The notes under the pieces: model-generated
Told to the model about the DNA's origin: nothing
The model's input: the letters and a program-made list of their open reading frames with translations, nothing else
Database searches by the model: none
Position numbers and translations under genes: made by a program
Shown: in pieces, positions 1 to 9,865 of the stretch
Position numbering within the stretch: the stretch's first letter is position 1
Layout: every line of letters begins with the position of its first letter
NCBI RefSeq assembly: GCF_026163695.1
Contig: NZ_JAOTID010000017.1
Location: 28,926-92,925, forward strand
Direction of reading: 5' to 3'
Source of the DNA: Shumkonia mesophila
Lineage (GTDB): Bacteria > Pseudomonadota > Alphaproteobacteria > Rhodospirillales > Shumkoniaceae
DNA length: 64,000 nt

Positions 1-571
1 GCCGGTCCTTGTGATCCTTGAGATAGTCGACCAGGCGCGCGCGGTAAGCGTCGCGGCTTTCGCCGTCGCCCAGGCTGTTCAGCTCGCACACCACCTTGCC
101 GGCCAAACCCAGCGCATCGAGGATATGGGCGCCCAGCGCGATGACCTCGACGTCGGCCAGCGGCCTGACCACCCCCAGCAGTTCGACGCCGATCTGGTGG
201 AACTGGCGCAGGCGGCCCTTCTGCGGGCGCTCGTAGCGGAACATCGGGCCACGGTAGAAGAACTTCAGCGGCAGGTTCTGGGCCAGCCCCTCCGAGATGA
301 AGGCGCGCGCCACCCCCGCCGTGCCCTCGGGCCGAAGGGTGATGCGATCGCCGCCCTTGTCCTCGAAGGTGTACATCTCCTTGGTCACGATGTCCGAGGT
401 ATCGCCCAGCGTGCGGGCGAAGACCTCGGTGAATTCGAAGATCGGCGTCGATATCTCGGCGTAGCCATAGCGCGAGGCGACGGCGCGGGCCGTTTCCTCG
501 ACATGGCGATGACGCAGGATGTCGTCGGCGAGGATGTCGCGGGTGCCGCGAACCGGCTTGAGCGAGGACAT
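1..571 (-). CDS. hisS: Histidyl-tRNA synthetase, N-terminal 190 residues (runs off left edge)
   Basis: HisS charges tRNA-His with histidine in the cytoplasm. Only the N-terminal part lies in the window; the reading frame is open to base 1. The protein begins [13 protein letters not shown], and class II synthetase motif 2 is visible as [16 protein letters not shown], with the family's PVRGTRD start and the TLRPEGTA segment that binds substrate. It is the last gene seen of a minus-strand rodZ-ispG-hisS run; the gap to ispG is 17 bases, so co-transcription is likely. The ATG at 571 fits the family start. The identification is secure; the C-terminal anticodon-binding domain cannot be inspected. 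Confidence 0.93.
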   Translation of the reverse strand, partial: MSSLKPVRGTRDILADDILRHRHVEETARAVASRYGYAEISTPIFEFTEVFARTLGDTSDIVTKEMYTFEDKGGDRITLRPEGTAGVARAFISEGLAQNLPLKFFYRGPMFRYERPQKGRLRQFHQIGVELLGVVRPLADVEVIALGAHILDALGLAGKVVCELNSLGDGESRDAYRARLVDYLKDHKDR

Positions 572-588
572 GGGCTTTCTGGGTCCGT

Positions 589-1863
589 TTACCGGGAGGC
601 CGCCGTATCGGCACGGCGATCCGTGTTCTGGCCGGGGTCCGCCGCGGCGGCCCCGTAGCGCGTTTCGATATAGGTCTCGACGATCTTCTGGAATTCGTCG
701 GCGATGCCGGCACCGCGCAGCGTCACCGTTTTGCGCCCGTCGATGAAAACCGGGGCCGCCGGCTCCTCGCCGGTGCCGGGCAGGCTGATGCCGATGTCGG
801 CGTGCTTGCTTTCGCCCGGCCCGTTGACGATGCAACCCATGACCGCCAGGTTCATGCTCTCGACGCCCGGATAGCGTTGCCGCCACTCGGGCATGCGCTT
901 GCGCACGAAGGTCTGGATGCGGTCGGCCAGTTCCTGGAACACCGTGCTGGTGGTCCGCCCGCAACCCGGGCACGACGTCACCTGCGGCACGAACGAGCGG
1001 AAGCCCATGGTCTGCAGGATCTCCTGGGCGACCACCACTTCCTGGGTGCGGGCGCCGCCCGGCTCCGGCGTCAGCGATACCCGGATGGTGTCGCCGATGC
1101 CCTCCTGCAACAGCACGGAAAGCGCCGCCGTCGAGGCGACGATGCCCTTCGAGCCCATGCCCGCCTCGGTCAGGCCCAGATGCAGGGCGTAATCGCCGCG
1201 CGCCGCCAGGTTGCGATAGACGGCGACCAGGCTTTGCACGTTGCTGACCTTGCACGACAGCACGATGCGATCCCGCCCCAGGCCCAGTTCCTCGGCGCGC
1301 GCCGCGTTGTCGAGGGCCGACACCACCAGGGCTTCCCGCATCACCGCCTCGGCCGGCTTGGGTTGCGCCGACTTGGCGTTCTCGTCCATCAGGCGGGCCA
1401 ACAGTTCCTGATCCAGGCTGCCCCAGTTGACGCCGATGCGCACCGGCTTTCCATAGCGCATCGCCAGTTCGATCATCGTCGAAAACTGCCGGTCGCGCTT
1501 TTCGCGAAAGCCGACGTTGCCGGGGTTGATGCGGTACTTGGCCAGGGCCTCGGCGCAGGCCGGATGATCGGTGAGCAGCTTGTGACCGACGTAATGGAAG
1601 TCGCCGATCAGCGGCACGGCGACGCCTTGGGCGTCGAGGATGTCGCGGATGCGCGGTACTGCGGCGGCCGCCTCGGGCCGGTCCACCGTGACGCGCACCA
1701 GTTCCGAGCCGGCGCGGGCCAGCGCCGCCACCTGGGCCGCCGTTCCCTCGGCGTCCGCGGTGTCGGTGTTGGTCATCGACTGCACGACGATCGGCGCGTT
1801 GCCGCCGATGGTCACGCCGCCGACGGTGACCGAAACGCTGTTCCGTCGCTGGTAGCCGTTCAT
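589..1863 (-). CDS. ispG: 4-hydroxy-3-methylbut-2-en-1-yl diphosphate synthase (flavodoxin)
   Basis: IspG (GcpE) makes HMBPP from methylerythritol cyclodiphosphate in the MEP isoprenoid pathway and needs a [4Fe-4S] cluster. The 424-residue protein has the TIM-barrel start with [10 protein letters not shown] (about 27-36), [10 protein letters not shown] (about 87-96) and RINPGNVG (111-118). The cluster ligands are Cys298 and Cys301 (CPGCGRT), Cys344 ([10 protein letters not shown]) and Glu351. Length and single-barrel layout match the bacterial form. It sits between rodZ and hisS on the same strand, a common alphaproteobacterial order; the 147-base gap to rodZ has no clear terminator. Confidence 0.96.
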   Translation of the reverse strand: MNGYQRRNSVSVTVGGVTIGGNAPIVVQSMTNTDTADAEGTAAQVAALARAGSELVRVTVDRPEAAAAVPRIRDILDAQGVAVPLIGDFHYVGHKLLTDHPACAEALAKYRINPGNVGFREKRDRQFSTMIELAMRYGKPVRIGVNWGSLDQELLARLMDENAKSAQPKPAEAVMREALVVSALDNAARAEELGLGRDRIVLSCKVSNVQSLVAVYRNLAARGDYALHLGLTEAGMGSKGIVASTAALSVLLQEGIGDTIRVSLTPEPGGARTQEVVVAQEILQTMGFRSFVPQVTSCPGCGRTTSTVFQELADRIQTFVRKRMPEWRQRYPGVESMNLAVMGCIVNGPGESKHADIGISLPGTGEEPAAPVFIDGRKTVTLRGAGIADEFQKIVETYIETRYGAAAADPGQNTDRRADTAASR

Positions 1864-2010
1864 GCGCAGGGCCCGTTCATCAAAATGGCCGGCCTCCCTC
1901 GGGAGGCCGCCGCCGTTTAATGCCGCATCCGCGCCCCGGCGGTCAACGGTGGAGTCGCCCTCCCCTTCCGCCGAGGTCCCCCGGAGATATGGAAACCCGC
2001 CCGAAGCGGA

Positions 2011-3372
2011 TCAATCGACGACGGCCGTTCCCGCCTTCAGCCGGTCGGCTTCCAGCGTCACGTCGCGGCGCACCGTGCCGACGTCGCCGATGGCGGGCAC
2101 CGGCTGGCCGTCGACCAGGATTTCCAGCCCGCCGGCGTTTCCGGTCAGCAGGCTGAGGCTCGGCTGGTTGGGCACCGGATAGGTTTCGCCGGCCCTGAGA
2201 AGGCGGGTCACCAGAAGCCGCCGGGCGACGCCGTCGCGAACCTGAATCCAACTGTCCAGCTTGGCCCTGACCACGATCCGCGGCGGAATGGCGGCCGGCG
2301 CCGGCGCGTCGGCCGGGGTGGCGGGCTGTGCCGCGGCGGGGCCTTCGGCCGTCGCTGCCGGGGGCGCCGGCGGCTGGGCCGGCGCCGTCGCCGGGGCGGC
2401 GGGCGGAGCCGCGGGCGGGGCCGCAGGCGGCGAAACGGACGTTTCGGGCGCCGAGGCGGCCGGGGGCGTCGTCGCCGGCGGGGCCGGGGGCGTCGGGCGG
2501 ACCGGCTGCACGGCCGGCGCGCTCGGCGCGTTTGCCGGCGGCTCGACCCGCGCCACCGGCGGCGGCGACGGTTCGGCCGGAGCGGCCGTCGGCGCGGCGG
2601 GAGACGCCGGAGCCGGGGCTGCGGCCGGCGTCGGCGAGGGCGGAGGAGCCGTCACCGGCTTGCTGGCCACCTGCGGCTGCGGCTGCGGCGACGGGGCCGG
2701 CGCGGCCTTGGCCGGCGGCTCGGAGGGAGCGACGGCCGGCGCCGGAGTTTCGGCCGGCGGGGCGGCGGTCTGGCCAGCCGGCGGGACCGGCTCCGACCCC
2801 GGCGCCGGAGCGGCGGGCGCCGGCGCTTCCGGGGCCGATGTCGCGGCGCCGCTCGCCGTGTCCGGCGGAACGGCGGCGGGAGCGGGAGCGGTGGCCGGGG
2901 CGTCGCCGTCGCCGCGGATCATCGCGGTCAGGCGGTCGGGCAGCGGCGAGACGAGATCGTCGAAAAGGGAGTGCTTGGAGGTTCCCAGATACCAGGCGCC
3001 ATACGCCACGGCCGCCATCAGGATGCCGACGAAGATGATGGCGCCGCCCGGCGTGCTGCGCTCGGCGATGGGCGAGGGAAAGACCAGATCGCTGCGGCGT
3101 TCCAGGTTCTCGGCCTCGGCCTTGAACCGGCGCACCACCTCTTCGCTGTCGAGGCCCAGATGCTCGGCATAGGTGCGCACGAAGCCGATGGCGTAGGCCG
3201 AGCCGGGAAGGTCCTGATAGCGCCCGTCCTCGATGGCCTCCAGGAACGGATGGCGGATGCGCAGCAGGGCCGAGATATCCTGCAACTCCTCGCCGCGCCG
3301 TAATCGCGAAGCCCGAAGCAGCGCCCCGACGCCGGGCTCGTATCCGTGATTCTGGCCGATCTCAGCGTTCAT
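2011..3372 (-). CDS. rodZ: RodZ-like protein: HTH, one TM segment, long Pro/Ala linker, DUF4115
   Basis: RodZ-family proteins bridge MreB to the cell-wall elongation complex at the inner membrane. Residues about 15-85 form an HTH_25-type helix-turn-helix beginning VGALLRASRLRRGEELQDIS; a single membrane segment lies at about 110-130 (AIIFVGILMAAVAYGAWYLG). Residues about 155-365 are a very low-complexity Pro/Ala/Thr-rich stretch, and residues about 366-453 form the periplasmic DUF4115-like beta domain. The ATG at 3372 has a weak AAGGGAC upstream. Family members usually have linkers well under 200 residues, so this one is long. Position upstream of ispG and hisS supports the name. The HTH probably does not act as a DNA binder, by analogy with E. 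coli RodZ. Confidence 0.85.
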   Translation of the reverse strand: MNAEIGQNHGYEPGVGALLRASRLRRGEELQDISALLRIRHPFLEAIEDGRYQDLPGSAYAIGFVRTYAEHLGLDSEEVVRRFKAEAENLERRSDLVFPSPIAERSTPGGAIIFVGILMAAVAYGAWYLGTSKHSLFDDLVSPLPDRLTAMIRGDGDAPATAPAPAAVPPDTASGAATSAPEAPAPAAPAPGSEPVPPAGQTAAPPAETPAPAVAPSEPPAKAAPAPSPQPQPQVASKPVTAPPPSPTPAAAPAPASPAAPTAAPAEPSPPPVARVEPPANAPSAPAVQPVRPTPPAPPATTPPAASAPETSVSPPAAPPAAPPAAPATAPAQPPAPPAATAEGPAAAQPATPADAPAPAAIPPRIVVRAKLDSWIQVRDGVARRLLVTRLLRAGETYPVPNQPSLSLLTGNAGGLEILVDGQPVPAIGDVGTVRRDVTLEADRLKAGTAVVD

Positions 3373-3567
3373 AATGTCCCTTGCCGAGCGTGCATTCTTG
3401 CAATCTCGGCCCCTTGGTACAATGTCGCCCCCCGCGAACCAACCCCCGTTCGCATCCCTGCAAAAACTCCCTGCGGGAAAGTATTGGGACGATCAGCGTT
3501 TCGCCTTGTTATCCGGGGCACATTCTGCCCCAATATTAAGAAAATTCAAGCAAGAAAGGGCATTAAC

Positions 3568-5835
3568 TTAAATCATCACTCCATGATCTTGCGCGAACGT
3601 GCGCAACTTGTCCCTGACGCTGTGATCGGTGGCGTCGGAAATTCTCTCCATATAGGCGGTCAGGGGAGCGAGGGTCAGGCTGCGGACCATCGCCTTGACG
3701 CGGCCGACCGAGGAGGGCGCCATCGACAGCCGCCGGAAACCCAGCCCGATCAGCGCCATGGCGTCCAGCGGATTGCCCGCCATCTCGCCGCACAGGCTGA
3801 CCGGCACGCCGGCAGCGTCGCACTGGGTGACGATTTCGCCAAGCACCCTCAGCACGGCCGGCGAGATGGGGTCGTAGCGGTCGGCGAGGCGCGAGTTGCC
3901 TCGGTCGCTGGCGAACAGGAATTGCACCAGATCGTTGCTGCCGACCGACAGGAAATCCACCCTTTTCAGCATGCCGGGAAGCTGGAAGACCAGGGCCGGA
4001 ACCTCCAGCATGGCGCCGACCTGGACGCTTTTGGGCATCGGCTTGCCCTGCTTGCGCATGCGGTCGAGTTCCATGTCCAGCATGCGGCGCGCGGCGTCGT
4101 ATTCGGCGATCTCGGCGATCATCGGAAACATCATCCGAAGATCGCGCCCGGCGGTGGCCAGGATCATCGCCCGCAACTGATGGCGCAGGATGGACGGCCG
4201 ATCGAGGCAGATGCGGATGGCCCGCCAGCCCATGGCCGGGTTGTCGCCGGCCGAGCTGTCCCAGTAGGGCAGCACCTTGTCGCCGCCGACGTCGATGGTC
4301 CGGAAGATCACCGGCTTGCCGTCCGCCTGTTCCAGGATCTCGCCGTACAGGGCGGCCTGGGTGTCGACGTCGGGGAAGTCGTGGCGGACCATGAAGGGAA
4401 TTTCGGTCCGATAGAGGCCGACGCCGTCGGCGCCGGTTTCGGCGATCTGCGGCATGTCGATGCGCAGGCCGGCGTTGATGTGCACTTCGATCCTGACGCC
4501 GTCGCGGGTCTGGGCCGGCAGGTCGCGCACCGCCGCATAGCTGGCCTTGCGGCGGTCGCGCTCGACGATGCTGTCGCGATAGGACTGGCGCACGCTTTCG
4601 CTGGGGCGGACCAGCACGCTGCCGTGGTCGCCGTCGACGATCAGCGGATCGCCCTCCTCGACGCGCGCCAGCACGCCCTTGGCCTGGCCGACCATCGGGA
4701 TGTCGAGCGCGCGCGCGATGATCGCCACGTGGGCCATCGGCGAGCCTTCCTCGAGCACCACGGCGCGCAGCCGCGAGCGGTCGAATTCCAGCAGCTCGGC
4801 CGGCCCCAGGTTGCGGGCGATCAGGACCACGTCCTCGGGCAGCGGCACCGGCGGATTCAGGTCGTCATCGCCGACCAGATGCTTGATCAGCCGCTGCGCC
4901 AGGTCGTCGAGGTCGTGGACGCGTTCGCGCAGATAGCGGTCCGACACCTGGCTCAAGCGCGCCCGGATGTCGTTCTGCACCTTCATGACGGCGGCCTCGG
5001 CGGTCAGCCCGCCGTCGATCGCCTCGCCGATGCGCCCCAGCCAGCCGGCATCCTCGGCGATCATGCGATAGCTTTCGAGGATGCCGCGATGCTCGCCGCC
5101 GTTGGAAAGCGTCTCGTCCTTGAGCAGGGCGTCCAGCGCGCCGTGCATCTCGGCGACGGCCTGGCGCAGCCGGGCGTGCTCTTCCTCGATATCCTCGGCG
5201 ACCAGGCGGCTGACCTGCACGTGCGGACGGGCCAGCACGGCCAGCCCCATGCCCATGCCCCGGTGGAAGCGGGCCGCCGCGATCTGCAGCGGCGCCACCG
5301 CGATGCCGTCGGTGGGCACCAACTCCTCGCCGCCGACCAGTTCGCCGCCGGCGATCATTTCGGCCAGCACCATGGCGATGGTCTGGAGGATCTCGACTTC
5401 GGTGGCGACGTAGCGCCGCCGGGTGCGGTTCTGCACCACCAGCACGCCGAGCACGCGGCCGCCGCGCAGGACCGGCACGCCCATCAGCGAATGATAGATC
5501 TCTTCGCCGGTTTCCGGCCGGAACACGAACGCCGGGTGATGCTGGGCGTCGGACAGCGCCAGCGGCCGCGTGCGCGCCGCGATGACGCCGACCAGGCCCT
5601 CGCCGACCCGAAGGCGGGTCTGGTGCACGGCGGCCTGCTTCAGGCCCTCGGTGGCGAACAGTTCCAGCACGTCGCCGGCCCGGCGGATGTAGACCGAGCA
5701 CACCTCGGCCCCCATGCCGCCGGCGATCAGCGACACCATGCGGTTCAGCCGGTCCTGGCCGCTTCCGGCGCCCGCCATAACATCGCGGGCCCGGGCCAGG
5801 AGCTGACGCGGGGTGATTTTCGACCGCGCGCTCAT
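3568..5835 (-). CDS. ptsP: PEP-protein phosphotransferase of the nitrogen PTS (EI-Ntr)
   Basis: PtsP takes phosphate from PEP and passes it to NPr, heading the regulatory nitrogen phosphotransferase chain. The 755-residue protein has an N-terminal GAF domain (about 20-165), the EI helical N domain, the phospho-His loop EEGSPMAHVAIIARAL with the active His at 369, and the C-terminal PEP-binding TIM barrel with GADGVGLYRTEIPFM and CGEMAGNP. Length and the GAF domain separate it from the sugar-PTS EI. It starts 1 base past the stop of the nitronate monooxygenase-like gene, so the two are almost certainly translated from one transcript starting at lysC. Confidence 0.95.
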   Translation of the reverse strand: MSARSKITPRQLLARARDVMAGAGSGQDRLNRMVSLIAGGMGAEVCSVYIRRAGDVLELFATEGLKQAAVHQTRLRVGEGLVGVIAARTRPLALSDAQHHPAFVFRPETGEEIYHSLMGVPVLRGGRVLGVLVVQNRTRRRYVATEVEILQTIAMVLAEMIAGGELVGGEELVPTDGIAVAPLQIAAARFHRGMGMGLAVLARPHVQVSRLVAEDIEEEHARLRQAVAEMHGALDALLKDETLSNGGEHRGILESYRMIAEDAGWLGRIGEAIDGGLTAEAAVMKVQNDIRARLSQVSDRYLRERVHDLDDLAQRLIKHLVGDDDLNPPVPLPEDVVLIARNLGPAELLEFDRSRLRAVVLEEGSPMAHVAIIARALDIPMVGQAKGVLARVEEGDPLIVDGDHGSVLVRPSESVRQSYRDSIVERDRRKASYAAVRDLPAQTRDGVRIEVHINAGLRIDMPQIAETGADGVGLYRTEIPFMVRHDFPDVDTQAALYGEILEQADGKPVIFRTIDVGGDKVLPYWDSSAGDNPAMGWRAIRICLDRPSILRHQLRAMILATAGRDLRMMFPMIAEIAEYDAARRMLDMELDRMRKQGKPMPKSVQVGAMLEVPALVFQLPGMLKRVDFLSVGSNDLVQFLFASDRGNSRLADRYDPISPAVLRVLGEIVTQCDAAGVPVSLCGEMAGNPLDAMALIGLGFRRLSMAPSSVGRVKAMVRSLTLAPLTAYMERISDATDHSVRDKLRTFAQDHGVMI

Positions 5836-5836
5836 G

Positions 5837-6871
5837 CTATGCCGCCCCGGCTTTTTCCCGGGTTTCCAGGACCGCTTCCGCCTGGGCCATCAGTTCCGCC
5901 AGGATCTCGGCCACCGGCTGTTCCCGCGTCACCATGCCGACGCTCTGGCCGGCCATCAGCGAGCCGTTCTCGACGTCGCCGTCGATGATGGCGCGGCGCA
6001 ACGCCCCGGCCCAGAAATGCTCGATGGCGAGTTGGGCTTCCTTTTGCTCCAATTCGCCGCGGTCGACCTTGCCGATCAGCTCGCGCTGGGTCTCCATGAA
6101 CTTCTGGGTTCCGGCGTTCACCAGCGCGCGCACCGGAATGACCGGGAAGCGCGGGTCCAGTTGCATGGTCGGCAGCGCGTCGCGGGCCGCGGCGCGAATG
6201 AAGGCCTGCTTGAATTTGGGATGCGCGATCGATTCGGTGGCGCAGACGAAGCGCGTGCCCAGCTGGCAGCCGGCCGCCCCCATCTCGAGATAGGCGAGGA
6301 TCGCCTCGCCGCGCCCGATGCCGCCGGCCACGAAGACCGGCACCTCGGTCACATGGGGCAGGATCTCCTGGGCCAGCACGCTGGTCACCACCGGGCCGAT
6401 GTGGCCACCGGCCTCCGACCCCTCGATGACCAGGGCGTCGACGCCGTTGCGGATCAGCCGCTTGGCCAGCGACAGCGCCGGCGCGAAACAAACGACCTTG
6501 ATGCCGGCTTCCTTGAGCCGGCGGATGGCGGTCCCCGGCGGCAGGCCGCCGGCCAGCACCACGTGGCCCACGCCCCGCTCGACGCACACCTCGATCAGGG
6601 CATCCAGCTCGGGATGCAGCGTGATCAGGTTGACGCCGAAGGGCTTCGCCGTCAGCGCCTGGGTGGCGGCGATTTCGGTTCTGAGCAGGTCGGGGTTCAT
6701 CGCCCCGCAGGCGATGACGCCGAACGCCCCGGCGTTGGAAAGCGCGGCGACCAGGTGGCGTTCCGACACCCACGACATGGCGCCGCCCAGGATGGCGACG
6801 TCGCAACCCAGAAAGTCGCACCCCCGCCGCCAGAGCGTATTCAGTCTCGATCGGGGGGGGCGCAACATCAT
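5837..6871 (-). CDS. Nitronate monooxygenase / NPD-family flavoprotein
   Basis: This 344-residue protein belongs to the FMN-dependent nitronate monooxygenase/FabK TIM-barrel family. Seen in the sequence: AILGGAMSW near the N terminus, GVNLITLHP, VIEGSEAGGHIG (the flavin-phosphate loop and conserved His region) and PVFVAGGIGRGEAILAYL followed by GAAGCQLGTRF. The reaction could be nitronate oxidation or an enoyl reductase-like step; sequence alone does not decide. It sits between lysC (10-base gap) and ptsP (1-base gap), so it is probably in the same operon. A run of eight C on the coding strand near the 5' end (codons 6-10) is a possible slippage site. ATG 6868 directly follows ATG 6871 and is an equal alternative start. 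Confidence 0.85.
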   Translation of the reverse strand: MMLRPPRSRLNTLWRRGCDFLGCDVAILGGAMSWVSERHLVAALSNAGAFGVIACGAMNPDLLRTEIAATQALTAKPFGVNLITLHPELDALIEVCVERGVGHVVLAGGLPPGTAIRRLKEAGIKVVCFAPALSLAKRLIRNGVDALVIEGSEAGGHIGPVVTSVLAQEILPHVTEVPVFVAGGIGRGEAILAYLEMGAAGCQLGTRFVCATESIAHPKFKQAFIRAAARDALPTMQLDPRFPVIPVRALVNAGTQKFMETQRELIGKVDRGELEQKEAQLAIEHFWAGALRRAIIDGDVENGSLMAGQSVGMVTREQPVAEILAELMAQAEAVLETREKAGAA

Positions 6872-6881
6872 TCGCTTGCGG

Positions 6882-8102
6882 TCACTCGCCGCTCAGGCCA
6901 TAGGCGTCGTGCAACGCCCGGACGGCCAGTTCCAGGTATTCCTCGGCGATCAGCACGCTGACCTTGATCTCCGAGGTCGAGATGACCTGGATGTTGATGC
7001 CCTTCTCGGCCAGCGCCGTAAACATCGTCTGGGCGATGCCGGCGTGGCTGCGCATGCCGACGCCGATCACCGACACCTTGACCACCTTGGGGTCCGAGGT
7101 CACCTGCGAATAGCCGAGGTCCTTCTTCTTGGCCTCGACGGTCAGCAGCGCCCGCTCCAGGTCGGTCTTGCCGACGGTGAAGGTCATGTCGGTCGTCTTG
7201 CCGTCGAGCGACACGTTCTGGACGATCATGTCGACGTTGATGCTGGCATCGGCGAGCGGGCCGAAAATGCCGGCGGCGACCCCGGGCCTGTCGGCCACCC
7301 CCGTCAGGGTGATCTTGGCCTCGTCCCGGCTGTAAGCGATCCCGCTGATGATTTCTTTTTCCACGATTTCGTCCTCATTCACGACCAGCGTGCCTGGTTC
7401 ATCGGTAAAACTCGAAACGACCTGCGTGCGGACGTTGTACTTCATGGCCAGCTCGACCGAGCGGGTCTGCAGCACCTTGGCCCCGAGCGAGGCCAGTTCG
7501 AGCATTTCCTCGTAGGTGATCTTGTTGAGCTTGCGCGCCTTGGGAACGATCCGGGGATCGGTGGTGTAGACGCCGTCGACGTCGGTGTGGATGTCGCAGC
7601 GGTCGGCCTTGATCGCCGCCGCCAGCGCCACCGCGCTGGTGTCCGAGCCGCCGCGTCCCAGCGTGGTGACGCGCCCGTCCGGGCCGATCCCCTGGAAGCC
7701 GGCGACCACCGCCACTTCGCCCTGCTCCATGCGGCGGATGATTTCCTCCGAGTCGATGTCGGCGATCCGCGCCTTGCCGTGCACGCCATCGGTATGCACC
7801 GGCAGCTGCCAGCCCAGCCACGAGCGGGCCGGCACGCCCAGTTTCTGGAGCGCCAGCGCGGTCAGCCCGGAGGTGACCTGCTCGCCAGAAGCCACCACCA
7901 CGTCGTACTCGCGGGCGTCGTGCAGGCGGTTGATGTCGTCGACGTATTTGACCAGCTGGTTGGTCACCCCGGCCATGGCCGACACGACCACGGCAACCTG
8001 GTTGCCGGCATCGACCTCTTTCTTGATGCGCCGGGCCACATTTTGGATTTTTTCGACGTCGGCGACCGATGTGCCGCCGAATTTCTTGACGATACGGGCC
8101 AT
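6882..8102 (-). CDS. lysC: Aspartate kinase
   Basis: LysC phosphorylates aspartate, the first step to lysine, threonine and methionine. Starting at ATG 8102 the protein is 406 residues, the usual alphaproteobacterial length, and opens with the kinase signature MARIVKKFGGTSVAD. The catalytic domain holds VVVASGEQVTSGLTALAL and GRGGSDTSAVALA; two C-terminal ACT domains follow, for lysine/threonine feedback. The frame is open upstream to 8228, but that extension looks non-coding, so the later ATG is preferred. It heads the minus-strand lysC > flavoprotein > ptsP chain and is divergent from ubiG. Confidence 0.96.
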   Translation of the reverse strand: MARIVKKFGGTSVADVEKIQNVARRIKKEVDAGNQVAVVVSAMAGVTNQLVKYVDDINRLHDAREYDVVVASGEQVTSGLTALALQKLGVPARSWLGWQLPVHTDGVHGKARIADIDSEEIIRRMEQGEVAVVAGFQGIGPDGRVTTLGRGGSDTSAVALAAAIKADRCDIHTDVDGVYTTDPRIVPKARKLNKITYEEMLELASLGAKVLQTRSVELAMKYNVRTQVVSSFTDEPGTLVVNEDEIVEKEIISGIAYSRDEAKITLTGVADRPGVAAGIFGPLADASINVDMIVQNVSLDGKTTDMTFTVGKTDLERALLTVEAKKKDLGYSQVTSDPKVVKVSVIGVGMRSHAGIAQTMFTALAEKGINIQVISTSEIKVSVLIAEEYLELAVRALHDAYGLSGE

Positions 8103-8260
8103 GAACGACGCTCCCTGCCGCATACCAGTGGTTCTTGCGCGCCCGGCAGCCCTTCGGCCAAAAGATTTCAACAGAGCCGTGTGTAGCGCAGCGCGCGATT
8201 TTATATTCATAATGGCTAGAAGAGGCAAGGGCGCCTCTTGCCCTGGACCGGGAGTTTTCT

Positions 8261-9019
8261 GTGGCTCACGAATACCGACCTTCCGCCGCGTCGACGGCCT
8301 CCCCCGAGGAAATCGCTCGGTTTTCCGGATTGGCCGACGCCTGGTGGGACCCCGACGGCGACTTCAAGCCGCTGCACCACCTCAATCCGACCCGGCTCGG
8401 CTACATCCGCGATTCGGTGGCCGGCCATTTCGGGCGCGACCCGCTGGCCGACCGGCCGCTGGACGGCCTGACCCTTCTCGACATCGGCTGCGGCGGCGGT
8501 CTTTTGAGCGAACCGATGGCCCGCCTGGGGGCCCGGGTCACCGGCATCGACGCCGGCGAAAAGTCGATCGCCGTGGCCAGGGTTCACGCCGAGCAGTCGG
8601 GGTTGGCCATCGACTATCGCCACGCCGTGCCCGAAGACTTCGCCGCCACCGCCCCATCCCGCTACGACGTGGTGCTGGCCATGGACGTGGTGGAGCACGT
8701 GGCCGACCTCGATGCCTTCCTGGCGGCGGCCGCCGGGCTGTTGCGCCCGGGCGGCGCCATGGTCATCTCGACCGTCAACCGCACGCTCAAGTCGCTGGCG
8801 CTGGCCAAGGTGGCGGCCGAATACGTGCTGCGCTGGCTGCCGGTGGGCACCCACGACTGGCGCAAGTTCGTGCGGCCCTCGCAACTGGCCGACGGCCTCG
8901 GCGCCGCCGGCGTCGCCATCGCCGATCTGAAGGGAATGATCTACAACCCGCTCGCCGACCGCTGGTCCTACGGCCCGGACCTCGCCGTCAACTACCTGGC
9001 CTTCGGGGTCCGCGCCTAG
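8261..9019 (+). CDS. ubiG: Ubiquinone biosynthesis O-methyltransferase UbiG
   Basis: UbiG carries out both O-methylations of the ubiquinone ring with SAM. The 252-residue protein shows the family N terminus with [23 protein letters not shown] motif [20 protein letters not shown] (about 73-91), [19 protein letters not shown] and the C-terminal [20 protein letters not shown] and [12 protein letters not shown]. The start is GTG at 8261; no closer ATG leaves the N-terminal [10 protein letters not shown] region intact. It is a single-gene unit divergent from lysC, as often seen in Rhodospirillales, and followed by a repeat-filled gap. Confidence 0.95.
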   Translation: MAHEYRPSAASTASPEEIARFSGLADAWWDPDGDFKPLHHLNPTRLGYIRDSVAGHFGRDPLADRPLDGLTLLDIGCGGGLLSEPMARLGARVTGIDAGEKSIAVARVHAEQSGLAIDYRHAVPEDFAATAPSRYDVVLAMDVVEHVADLDAFLAAAAGLLRPGGAMVISTVNRTLKSLALAKVAAEYVLRWLPVGTHDWRKFVRPSQLADGLGAAGVAIADLKGMIYNPLADRWSYGPDLAVNYLAFGVRA

Positions 9020-9138
9020 GCACAAATTCGCGTTCCTCCTCGTCGTTATTGCCCGGCGAAGCCCGGGCAATCCAATAGGGCGCAGGCAGGCTGGATGCCC
9101 GGGCTGACGCCCTACGGGATGCACACATCTCGGACACC

Positions 9139-9325
9139 GTGCTCATCTCCCTCTCCGCCCCCTGGGGGCGGAGAGGGTCGGTCCAGCGGAGCCGGATCAA
9201 GGGAGGTGAGGTGGGGATTTCGGGCATTCCCCCGCGAACACGACGGTGGCACCTCCACCTCACCCTCCCCATCGCTGGCGCGATGGGTCCCCTCCCTCTC
9301 CCCCGCCGTGCGGCGGAGAGGGCGA
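9139..9325. repeat. REP/BIME-like palindromic repeat, family B (CT-rich), in the ubiG-DUF1178 gap
   Basis: The 398-base gap 9020-9417 has no supported gene. It holds a compound palindromic repeat: a hairpin CTCTCCGCCCCCTGGGGGCG with its partner arm around 9149-9178, then a GGAGGTGAGGTGGGG / CCTCCACCTCACCCTCCCC inverted pair, then a second CTCTCCC...GGCGGAGAGGG hairpin near 9296-9322. Closely related units recur near 22547-22660 and 24510-24645. Such elements are typical alphaproteobacterial extragenic palindromes and may also end transcription from ubiG. Confidence 0.75.
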
Positions 9326-9417
9326 ATTTATGCGGCTTTCGCTACCAACCGAGATGCGTGAATCCCGTAGGAACTGATGCCGGGGCAGGACGGATTAGGG
9401 GGAAGCGGGAAAACGGA

Positions 9418-9843
9418 TCAGTCGTTGCGCTTCGGCCAGCGGACGCGGTGGAACTCGATGCCTTCGTCGGTCAGGTCCGTCGCCTCGTCGTCGGTGGCGG
9501 TGCCGTAAATGCCGCGCTCGTCGGTCTCGCCATAGTGGATGCGCCGGGCCTCCTCGGCGAAGCGCTCGCCGACGTCGTCGCAATTCTCCTCGACATGACG
9601 GCGCAGCCTTTCGGCGGCCTGGAAGATCTGCTGGGCCACCTCGTTGGCCTTCTCTTCCATCGAGCCGGTCCTGGCCGCGCCCTTGGCCACGTAGGGCGCC
9701 ATCGGCGCCTTCGAAATGGCGGTGTCGCCGCACAGCGGGCAACCGATCTCGCCATCGGCGCTTTGCGAGTCGTAGGCGGCGGCGTCGCGGAACCACGCTT
9801 CGAACTGGTGGCCAGCGCCACACTTTAGCTGGTAAAGAATCAT
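9418..9843 (-). CDS. DUF1178 family protein
   Basis: This 141-residue cytoplasmic protein opens MILYQLKCGAGHQFEAWFRD and has a zinc-ribbon-like pair, CGAGH near residue 9 and CPLCGDT near residue 36, typical of the DUF1178 family, which is widespread in Alphaproteobacteria and has no settled function. A helical middle (ARTGSMEEKANEVAQQIFQA) and the C-terminal GERFAEEARRIHYGETDERG match the family layout. It is divergent from the methyltransferase at 9866 with only 22 bases between the starts, so the two promoters must overlap coding sequence or be very compact. Confidence 0.85.
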   Translation of the reverse strand: MILYQLKCGAGHQFEAWFRDAAAYDSQSADGEIGCPLCGDTAISKAPMAPYVAKGAARTGSMEEKANEVAQQIFQAAERLRRHVEENCDDVGERFAEEARRIHYGETDERGIYGTATDDEATDLTDEGIEFHRVRWPKRND

Positions 9844-9865
9844 CTTCGTTTGCTAGATCCGTTTC

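Noticed and set aside
3346..5988. An 880-codon open frame on the plus strand
   Set aside because: It is antisense to ptsP and rich in His/Asp/Gln typical of reverse-complement shadows.
8103..8228. Extended N terminus of lysC
   Set aside because: Aspartate kinases start at MARIVKKFGGTS; the upstream 42 codons lack conserved residues and lie in the divergent promoter region with ubiG.
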